A stretch of 24,151 bases of DNA from a virus: positions 1-24,151 of the IMG/VR virus record IMGVR_UViG_3300042907_000631; one strand, written 5' to 3'. This document shows, one piece after another, positions 8,913-20,900 of this stretch (position 1 is its first letter; each line of letters begins with the position of its first letter). A program made the translations under genes and the position numbers. The notes below the pieces were generated by a model. It saw only the letters and a program-made list of their open reading frames with translations, made no database searches and was not told where the DNA came from.

Positions 8913-8917
8913 GAGAA
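8913..8917 (+). promoter_or_regulatory. Weak Shine-Dalgarno deciding the giant-gene start
   Basis: GAGAA at 8913-8917 touches the upstream ATG (8918), which is too close for efficient use. GAG lies 8 bases before the in-frame ATG at 8924, a normal spacing. The start at 8924, giving a protein beginning MASRKTLKFLP, is therefore preferred. The difference is only two residues. Confidence 0.55.
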
Positions 8918-8923
8918 ATGACA

Positions 8924-11900
8924 ATGGCATCTAGAAAAACCCTTAAATTTTTACCAACAATATTCCAAACAGATACGAATAGTAAATTCTTGTCGGCGAC
9001 ATTAGATCAATTAATTGCCGAACCCGAATTAAAAACTATACATGGATATATAGGTAGAAAATTTGCGCCAACATATAAAAATAAAGATAGTTACTTAGTT
9101 GAAAGTTTAACTGAACGCCAAAATTATCAACTTGAACCAAGTATAGTTGCTCGTGATGACCAACAAAATATTACATTCTTTGCTAGTTATATTGACTTAT
9201 TAAATAAAATAGATTACTATGGTGGCATAACAACTGATCACAGTCGATTATTTGCTTCGGAATATTACTCATTTAATCCGCAAATTTCGTACGATAAGTT
9301 TATTAACTTTACACAATATTTCTGGTTACCAAACGGTCCTGATTCAGTTGATGTATATACCGGTAGTGTACCACTAACTGATACTATCACAGTACACAGA
9401 GATAGTACTACAAATAAATATCGATTTGAGTCCACAGGGCGCAATAACGGTACCTTAATATTAGCCCGCGGCGGAGTGTATACCTTTGAAGTTAATCAAC
9501 CCGGGCATCCATTTTGGATTCAGACTGAATTAGGAATCGACGGCCTTGTAAATTCAACACCCGGAATTAGTTCACGTGAAGTATTAGGGGTAACCAATAA
9601 CGGAGCCGATGTTGGTACGATTACGTTCTTAGTGCCACAATCGACTGCACAAGATAATTTTAATTCGATGAATTTAATCTACAATGTAGATTATGCTATA
9701 CCGTTGGCATATTCAAAAATTCAACATCAATTATTATCTAATTTTATACAAGCATTTCCACAATATGCTCCTATTGCAGCAAATATTGATGGTAAAACTT
9801 TAATCTTTATTGATCAAGATCAATTAACTAATTATGGCGAAAACGCTTGGATCACACCCGGCTTATTTGACAACCATGGTATAGAAGTAGACGAGTTTGA
9901 TGCAGGATATGTAGTAACTAACAATCAACGTTACGGTGTATGGAAAATAATGTTGATTGAAAATGGCGGTGACACAATTATTAGATTAGTGCCAGTGATA
10001 GATGTACCGCTGAATAATAAGGTATATATTCAATCTGGGATTACTAATGTTAACCGAGAATACTTTAAGGATTATGATGAATTTTTCCATCAAGTCCCTG
10101 TAATTTCAAGTGTACAAAATACAATATATTATCAAGATGGGTCATCATCTGACCTATACGGCCAATTCTCTTTAATTAATCCTGCAAGTTGGATCATTGA
10201 TGTAGATCAAGAAATTATTGGAAAGTCTGAATACATTAGTCCTAACGGAATTGAATTCACAACAGGATTAAAAATTAAATTCGGCACAGATGTCTACCCA
10301 GCAACATATCAAAACAATAGTTATTATGTAGAGGGAGTAGGTGATGCAATTCGACTAGTTGACATTACTGCATTGATTACTCCGGAACCATTCAATGATG
10401 AATTAGCAATAAATTATCCTGGGCAAGTATTTCCTGACTATATTACGATTAATCGTGCTAGCAAAGATTTAAATGCATGGTCACGTAGTAATAGATGGTT
10501 CCATAGAGATGTAATTGAAAAGACTGCAGAATATAATTCAACAACACCAGCGTATGATCAATTGCAACGTGCGCAACGTCCTATTGTACAATTTAACGCC
10601 GATTATCAATTATTTAATAACGGACGTATTGGTAAAAAAGCAATTGATATATTGGATACATTAACCACAGATGCATTTAGTGATGTTGAAGGAACCTATC
10701 AAACTATATTTCGTGGCGCAACTATTATAAATGGAACTCGTGTTATATTTGCTAACGACAATGATCCGTTAGTCCGTAATAACATTTATGAAATTAATTT
10801 AGTATATATAACGGTAGATGAATTTCAACGACCAGTAGGCGATCCACAAATTACATTGACTCTAGCCGCAGATGGTATAGCAGAACAATATGATTCGACT
10901 GTAATCACAACAGGGCAGTATAAAGGAACATCTTGGTGGTTTAACGGCATTAACTGGGTTGAAAGCCAAACAAAAACAAGCAATCAGCAAGACCCATTGT
11001 TTGATATATTTGATTCGGCTGATACTAGTTTATCAGAATATCCAGCAAGTACCTTTGCTGGTACTAAGCTATTTGGCTATAAACGAAATTCAACAGGGCG
11101 CACTGACCCAGTATTGCAATTTCCACTTAGTTATAGAAACTTCGGAACACAAGGCGATATCGAATTTTCTAATTACTATAATATAGATACGTTTAGTTAT
11201 ACAGCAAACCCAATTACTCAAATTTCTATCGGGTCATTGCATAAAATTGCAGACCGTTATAATTCTGTATCGTCTACTATTTGGTCAACAGTTATTGAAG
11301 AAAGTAAACAATACCAATTAATATCATATATCTATTTGGGCTCGACCACAATATTTGCAATTGATGTTACACCTGCGGTTGAATCTACTATTCCGTATCT
11401 GCGTGTATTTCAAAATAATGTATTGTTAACCCCTACTCAATGGGTATTTAATTCTGTAACAAAAACTATTAGTTTAGTGGCTACCCCTGCAATCGACGAT
11501 AAAATCGATATCTTAGTATACAGTAAAGAAGTAAGTAAACTTGGGCACTATCAGATTCCGTTAAATTTAGATTTAAATGCACAAAATATTGATTTAGAAT
11601 CATTGACCTTAGGCCAGATACGTAATCATGTGGTTGCGTTAAGTCACAATAGCAAAGAATTAGTTGGTAATATTCTTGGCCCTAATAATTTACGAGATAT
11701 TGAGCTTGCAACGCAAGGCGGCAACATCTTGCAACATAGCGCACCTGTTCCACATGCTGCATTATTTTTATTAAACGAAGATACTAATTTTGTTAACGCA
11801 GTTCGTTATGCACAACAAGAATATGCTAGATTTAAAAATAAATTTCTTGAATATAGCACAACATTAAATGGCATTCAACCAACTGATCCGTCTGCTAGTG

Positions 11901-14900
11901 TTGATTTAATTTTAACAACCATTAACGCAATTAAAAGTCAGTTATTTCCATGGTATTATAGTGATATGGTACCGTATGGTACTTTAAAAAATATTTTAAA
12001 TGATGTAGGATATACAGTATTTGATCCATTGGTTAGAACTTATGAAATTACATCGGTATTCAATAGTGCTATATTAAGTAACCAAGCGATATTAGTATAT
12101 CTAAATGGCGAACAATTAATCTTAAATAGAGATTATTCTTTTAATACAGAACGTCCGGCAGTAACTTTTGCAGATACTCTATTATTAAATGTAGATGATT
12201 TAATTACTATTGTAGAATATCAAAACACTGATGGATGTTACATCCCTGAAACTCCTACTAAGTTAGGATTATATCCTAAATTTATTCCTGAGATCTTTTT
12301 AGATGATACATACCGTACGCCTATTAATGTTATTAGAGGACACGACGGTAGCTTAACACCGGCATTTAATGACTACCGTGATGACTTCCTACTAGAATTA
12401 GAAAAACGTATCTATAATAATATTAAGGTGCCCGACACAGGCCGCAATCAAGATATCCACGAAATAGTTACAGGTAAATTTAGAAACAGCGACTTTGTAT
12501 TAGCTGAAGCCACTCAATTATTGTCGGGTAGTTTTCTTAACTGGGTCGGGAATAACAAATTAGATTATAGCACAAATGATACGTTTAATTCAAATGATCC
12601 GTTTACATGGAACTACAGTAGATTCATTGATAGAATTAACGGTGAAGCATTGCCGGGCAGTTGGAAAGCATGCTTCCAATATTTTTATGATACAATTCGA
12701 CCACACCAAACACCATGGGAAATGTTGGGCTTTACATCAATTCCTGATTGGTGGGAAGACGAATATGGAACAGCACCCTATACCGGCGGTAATACATTAC
12801 TATGGAGCGATTTAGAAGCAGGCTTAATTAAGGGCGGCCCAACTGCTGGAGTAGATTCTAACTATATTCGTCCTGGACTTTCAAAAATCATTCCAGTAGA
12901 CGAAAATGGTATATTAAAAAGCCCGGCGGCAATATTAACTGCCGAGTTTGATTCAAAATATGCCGCTACAAGTTGGGCGGCAGGTAGTCAAGGCCCGGTA
13001 GAAGCCGCATGGAGAACTAGTAGCGAGTTTCCGTTTGCTGCACAGGTAGCATTGGCATTAGCAAAACCAGGCAAATATTTTGGAGTCTTTTTAGATGTTA
13101 ACAGCTATCAATATAATTACAATATAGGTCAGTATCTAACAACAGCTAACAATCACTTAACACAAACATCAACATCATTTAACGGTGATACTACATCTGG
13201 CACAGTATTCAGAGGCGCCGGATATTTAAACTGGGTTGCGGATTATTTAATTAATCTTGGTATTAATCCGGCTACTAAAATTACTCTATTGATGAAAAAT
13301 TACAAAGTTAATCTTGCATATAAAATGGCTGGGTTTAGTGATCAAAAATATTTACAAGTATTAGCAGAGCAAAGCTCACCGACTAGTACAAATGATAGTA
13401 TTATTATTCCGGATGAAAATTACGAAGTATATTTGTATAAATCAACTCCGGTTGATAAACTTACATATAGTGCAGTTATCATTGAAAAAACAAGTAATGG
13501 GTTCAGTGTACGTGGGTATGATTTAAGTAACCCGTATTTCACTATCATTCCTAGCATAGTTAATTCTAATGCATCTAAGATTACTGTAGTAGCACAATCG
13601 GCTGCAGTGTTTAATGATTATCAACCAGTTAAATTAACAGTTCCATACGGTTATGATTTTAGTAGCATGCAACAAGTAGTTGATTTCTTAATAAGTTACG
13701 AACGCTATTTGCAAGCACAAGGGTTTACATTCAATGACAACGACGGGCAGTTAAATGAAGTACGTAATTGGAAACTTTCGTCTAAAGAATTCCTATTCTG
13801 GGCACAACAAGGTTGGCCAAATGGAAGTATTTTAGTCTTATCACCGGTGTCAAATTTAATAACTTCGTTAAGTTCAGGCGCAATCACCGACGGAATCTCT
13901 GATAGTCAGTACGGAACAAAAATATTAGATCAAAATTTTAAATTAATTAAAAATAATAATTATAATGTTTTACGTACACCAACAAGTTTAAAAGTAGAAT
14001 TAACTAACGGCCAAGTAATAGGACTTATGACGTTAGATTTAGTACAATACGAACATGTATTAGTTTTTGATAATACAACAGTGTTCAATGATATTATCTA
14101 TAAACCCGAGCTTGGTAACAGACAATTTAGATTAAAATTAATCGGACAAAAAACAGATAACTGGGACGGAAGTTTAACCTCCCCAGGATTTGTATATAAT
14201 TCTAATACTGTACAATCTTGGATACAAGGAAAAGATTATCTTAAAGGTGTATTAGTTCAATATAAAAATCAATATTATGTTGCACTTCAAAATATTATTG
14301 CATCCGAATTATTTGATTTCTCTGCATGGAAAAGTGTTGACGCTGACCAAATTAAAACAGGATTATTACCTAACTTTGCGAGCAATGCAGTTAAAGCACA
14401 ATCATATTATGATGCATACGGATATTTTAATGATTCTAACAATGTTAAATATAGCCACGGATTAATTGGATTTAAACCACGCCAATTTTTAGATGACATG
14501 GGCTTAAACGAAACAACCCAAGTTGAATTCTATAAAGGTTACATTACACAAAAAGGTACGGCAAATGCAATTGATGCATTAACTAATGCACAATTTAATA
14601 ATTTAAATAGTGCAATTGATTACTACGAAGAATGGGCAGTGCGAGTTGGCGAATATGGCGCAATTGATACTAATCCATACGTAGAAATTGCATTAGATGA
14701 AAAGGCATTCAGTGTTAATCCTGCACTTGCAGAATTTGTGCCAACAACAGACGAAGCACGAGCTAATGGAGTTACTGTATTTGCAAACGGCGATCTTTAC
14801 AAATCAACTAATCAATTTGATGGTACAATAGCCTCTATTAGAAATGATCAAAGTGATTATGATAATGATATTCCGACTGCGGGTTACGTAAACATTGATG

Positions 14901-17900
14901 ATATTGATGCTACTATATTTGACCTTGCTAACTATGCAGATTTAAATAGTCTAACATATACTATGGGTAGTGGTTATACTATATGGACCGCAAAAGATTT
15001 TAAATCAGATTGGAATGTTTTTAGAATATCAGAAACAGATACTACTATTGTAGAAGTAGAAAATGCATTAGATGGCTATATAACATTTAGAACAGATGTT
15101 TATCATGGATTAGCAGCTGATAATGTAGTAATGATTCGTAATTTTGATGCAGCATTTGATGGCTTCTATGAAGTATATAGAATTGTAGATTTAAGTAGCT
15201 TTATGGTTCGTTACACAGGCGATACAACAACATTAACTAACTTTACTGGCTCTGGTATTTTGTTTACCTTAGATAGTTTACGCTTTAATTACATGGAAAC
15301 TGCTCGTGAATACTTCCCACCACATGGCTGGAAAGTTGGCGAGAAGATTTGGATTGATACTGATGCAGCAACTACAACAGGACAAGGTCAACCGTACAAT
15401 ACTGGCGACAACTTATGGAAAGTATACGAGAAGACACGCCCATGGGAAATGGGCCAACGCCTAGTAAAAAATATCGGTGAATATTCTGCAGATATAGGAT
15501 ATGGCCAAGCATTAAAAATGATTGATAATGCCGCGCAAACTATTTTTGTTGGTACTACTTTATATGCAACTACTGGTGCAGTAAATGTATTTGATAAAAA
15601 TACATCAAATGTATATGTTGAAACAACTACTATAGTACCAGATGGTGCAAATACATTTACATTCGGTTCGCACATTGATACAGCAGTTGATACTACAGTA
15701 TTTGATGGTATCGATTCGAGAGAAACATTAGCAGTTGCGGCACCAACAAGTTCTGGATTAGCAGGAGCAGCAAATGTTGGACTATTATACATCTATAAAG
15801 AAACTGCTGGCACTGAAAATTGGGTAAGAGGACAAGTCATCGCAGGCAATGTTAGTGCCGTTGGTGGGAAATTTGGTACAGGCTTTGCGTTTGATGAATT
15901 AGGCCACTGGCTATATGTTGGTGCACCATACGAATCGACTCCTAAAGTTTATGTTTACGGTTTACAACGCTTTGTGACTGTGGCTACCGGAAATGTTACT
16001 ACATCTGGTTCTGTGTCAACGGTAACAGTACCGTTTACACGTGATGCAACAGTTGGGTCAACTGATGCTAATTCATTATTAGTTACAAGTGCAACACGTA
16101 CATATATTCCACGAATTGACTATACAGTAAGTGGGCAAACAATAACATTTATATCCGGTAACGTAAATGCTACATTAACAATTTCACAAGGACCATACTA
16201 CACTTTAATTGAAACTATTACTCCACCGCCCGGCACAGGTGATAACAGTGAATTTGGCTATTGTATTGATGCTAGCTTAAATGGTGCACAACTTGGAGTT
16301 GGATGCCCGGGTGATACAGTTAACGTAGCAGTATTCAGCGATGGTATAACAACCGTTGAACGTTCAATTCCTGTAGGAACTAATACTGCATCAATTACGT
16401 TAGATGGAAATGTATTACCACGTACATCATACGTTGAGAATGTTGGTGCTGGATCGGTATTTGTGTACGATCGTGTTATTGAATCATTTAATAGTACTAA
16501 CGATACAATATATACTACAGAAGAAACTATCGCTCCGGTATATAAAGTAACAGTTGATGGCATTGAAATATTTGATTATACAAAAACAGCCGCAAAAGAA
16601 ATAACATTATATGTTCCAGTAGGCATTGGTAAAGTTATTAACATCGAAACTAATAAATTTACTCTATTAGAAAAACTAATTGGAATTGATTCGCTTGATG
16701 GTACGCTAGGTGCAATTCAATCAGGCGCACGTTTTGGTTCGGCATTAACAATTTGTTCAAACAATTGCGCATTCTATATTGGCGCTCCGTATTACGACAG
16801 TGGTACAATTTATAACACTGGTGCTGTATGGAAATTCCATAATAGAGGAACACTATACGGTACTAACACAGGTTATACACATAACCCAACGTTCACACCG
16901 GGTGATACAATTCGATTAGACAACTTCCAAATTACTGTAACTGGTACTAGCTTAGATAGTTTGGTTGAAGATATTAACAATGCTAATCTATTAGGTATTA
17001 CCGCAGTTAATGAAAATGGATATTTAAGATTAAACAGTGATAAAACTGTAGCTAAAAATCGTTTACGTATCTTATCAGCAAGTGGCACCGTGTATGAAGA
17101 TGCAGGCATGGCTATATTTGCATTCATGCAGATTATTGTTAACCCTTATAAAAATGCCAATGAATATTTTGGTACTAAAGTTATATTGGCTCGCAATGCA
17201 TATATGCTAGTGATCAGTAGCGATCGCGGTACAACAAGAAAATATACTACATTTGATAACGATACTACTATACTCGATGGTGAAACTACTGGCATATATG
17301 ATAGTATAAAAGCTAGTGGAAGTGTATACACATATGAACTATACGATGACCCACGCAATGCAGTAGAGAATCCAGGACGCTACGCATTCTGTCAACAAAT
17401 TGATCCAACAGATTTAAATCCAGGTGACGGATTTGGTGCTGCGATTGATGTTATTGGCGGACATATCGTAGTAAGTGCACCAAATGATGATGCAACAATA
17501 ACCAATGGTGGTAGCATTTATCTGTTTAGTAATCCAACTGGGCAACGTGGGTGGAATTTATTACGTTACGAACAGCCAACAGTTGATATTGATTCTGTTA
17601 ACAGACTTTATGTGTATAACAAACGAACTAATACTATTTTAGCTAATTTAGAATTCATTGATCCAGCTGCTGGTAAGATTTTAGGGCTAGCAGAACAAGA
17701 ACTTTCATATAAAACATCATATGATCCTGCAATTTATAATAAAGGCACAAGTAGCGAAAGCAGTTCAAATACATATTGGGAAGCTACACAAGTCGGTAGA
17801 GTATGGTGGAATTTAGACCAAGTACGTTACATAGATTACGAGCAAGGATCACTAGCATATCGCAGTATTAACTGGGGTAGATTATTTCCAGGATCAATTG

Positions 17901-20900
17901 TTGAAGTATTAGAGTGGGTAGAATCGGACGTATTACCGAGCAAATATGTTTCTGCAGGTAATAATGGTACACCAAAACATGCTGACGATAGTGCGTATGT
18001 GGAAACTATATTTGTTGATCCACTTACTAATATAATTAGTACAAAATATTATTATTGGGTTAAAGATAAAACATCACTTGATGTTATTAATTCTTCAAGA
18101 TCATTGCCGATTAAAGTTATTCGAGACTTAATAGAAAATCCAAAAAATAACGGAACAGCATATACAGCTATCATTTCACCTTCTGCGGTGATACTATATA
18201 ATATTGCCGAGTATCTATCCGATGTAGATACAATATTGCATTTAGATTATGAATTAATACGAAATTCAAGCATAGTACATAGTGAATATGAATTAATACA
18301 AAAAGGTAATAATGTAGGTATAATTCCTGTTCGAATTATAGATAAATTAATAGATAGTTTAGTAGGATATGATATAGCTAATGCGCAAGTTCCGGATATG
18401 GGATTAAGCATTGCTGACCGATATGGTATTTCTATTAGACCTCGACAATCGATGTTTGTTGATAGACTTACTGCGGTTACTGTACTAATTGATTATGTTA
18501 ATAATGTATTTACAACTGCCCAATATACTACATATAATGTGGAACATCTTCTATTAGAAGAATCGCAACCAAGCAAAAAGTTAAATGAATACGATATATT
18601 AGTTACAACAGAAGAAGAATTACTATATGTTGATACAACCGAATTATCATCGGGTTACTTAGTATTAGTTGCGACTAATACAATGTACGAAGGTAGATGG
18701 ACACTGCATCAATTAACTAGTACTAATACATGGGAAATAATTCGAAGCCAATCATACAAAACTAGTTTGTATTGGGATTACGCAGATTGGTATGCCACTG
18801 GTTACACTTCTGCTATTAAACCAGCTTATTCAGTTGCAACATTGCTTGATGCATTAAAACTGCCGTATACAGCTAATGATATTATTAAAATAACCAATAC
18901 CGGAGCAGGACAATGGGAATTAATACTTGTCAATGACGCACTTGAATTTGTTACAATTGGTAAACAACACGGAACCATACAACTTAATAAATCTAAATTA
19001 ATTGATGTAACATTAGATCAACACGTTGAACTTCGAAATATTATTGTTGGATTGCAAGATGATATATTTGTTGGTACGCTTGCTGGAGAGTTTAATAAAT
19101 TATTCTTTCAATTGATAAATTATTTATTTACTGAACAAACTTATGTTGATTGGATATTTAAAACTAGTTTTATTAGCATTGTTCACAAATTACGTGGGTT
19201 AACTCAACCATCTAATTATATCAAGGACAATCAAACTTATTACCAGGATTATATAAACGAAGTTAAACCGTATTCAACTAAGATACGAGAATATTTACTT
19301 AATTACAATAGTGTTGATGAGTTTCCGGGTAGCGTGTCTGACTTTGATCTACCTGCATATTATGATCATACGCTGAAGGTATTCCGTAGTCCAAGTGGCG
19401 AGCAACTTGCTACAGATTCGTCGATGTGGCAAACAGCACCATATAATCAATGGTATGCTAATAGAACCTATGAAATCGAATCAATAGAAATTGGAAATAA
19501 AGGAGTCGGTTATGTAACTGCGCCTGTAGTTGAGATATACGGAAATGGCACCGGTGCAACTGCACACTCATTGATTAATTTTGATACAGGTGAAGTTACT
19601 GCCGTGATAGTTGATAACCCGGGAACAGGATATAGCCAACAAGTTGTTATTCGACTAAATGGCAATGGATCAGGGGCAACGGCATACGCAAGATTACACA
19701 ATAATCAAGTGCGTAGTATTAATACTACTATGAAATTTGATAGAATTAGTTATTCTAGTGTAGTTAAAGAATGGACACCTAATACAGTATTTTTAGCGGG
19801 CGACATTGTTAGCTATAATGCAGTTGGTTACATTGTAAATGCAAACATGACTACCCCGGCTAAATTTATTGCCTCTGATTATACTGTTCATCCATCTGCA
19901 AGTTTTACTAATGCAAATGATAGAATAATGGCAAACTATGCTCCGGGTAATGACCTTCCACTGAAAAATTTATCACAGTTAATTTATGGCATCGATTATC
20001 CAGGCGTACAAGTAACTGGACTGCCGTTTGATCAGGCTCCTGGCTTAGATTTAGGACCGTTTGATATCAACCTATTTGATCAGGTGCAATATGATATTGA
20101 TGGTCTACCAATGACAAGTGACACAGCAGTTGATTCGCTGATTCAGAGTAACTACACTGATTTAGCTCTTGGTACACGCCCAGAAGATATTAATGTTATT
20201 GGTGGTGCGTATGTTGATACATATTCGAGTCATGCTCCAGAAGAAATGGTTCCGGGTATTGTATTTGATACATTAAATCTACAAGTATATACTAAGATTC
20301 TTGGTAATACTGTGGTACTTGGATATCGCATATTACACGATATGCTACACAATTCGACATATCTACGAATTGCAGAACATTATTCAACGGTGTTAACTGC
20401 CCCTTTAAATATTAGTGATAGTTTAATTTATGTCGAAGATGCAAGCACCTTACCTATACCGGACCCAGATGCTGGTATCCCTGGGGTAATATTTATTCAG
20501 ACAGAACGAATTACGTATTATACAATTGATTTAATTAATCATACATTAGGACAATTACGTAGAGGAACAGCAGGAACCGCACCAAGATTAACTTATCAAT
20601 CTGGGGTTGCAGTAGTTGATGCAAGTAATAGACAATTAATGCCAAATATTGGTTCTAGTAATGTAACTCATGCAGTAGATCATGCATACACTATTACATC
20701 AACTCCGCCATATGAGTTAACATTTACTGATGCAATTATACCAACGTTTGGTGATTATATTACACAAGCAAGCACTGGTGCTAATGTTACGGTAACTGCA
20801 ATATCAACCTTAACTGCCGAAACCATACAAGTAAGTGCTATTTTACCAGTTTTACAAGTTGGTGACATTGTAACTCAAAGTTTGTCAGGAACAATTGCTC

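Noticed and set aside
12576-12815. Second + strand frame of 79 codons inside the giant gene
   Set aside because: It overlaps the conserved PWEMLGFTSIPDWW region in another frame, with no ribosome binding site and no similarity to known small proteins.
15388-15792. 134-codon - strand frame within the propeller region
   Set aside because: It is a shadow of the Thr/Ala/Gly-rich + strand coding sequence and has no recognisable domain.
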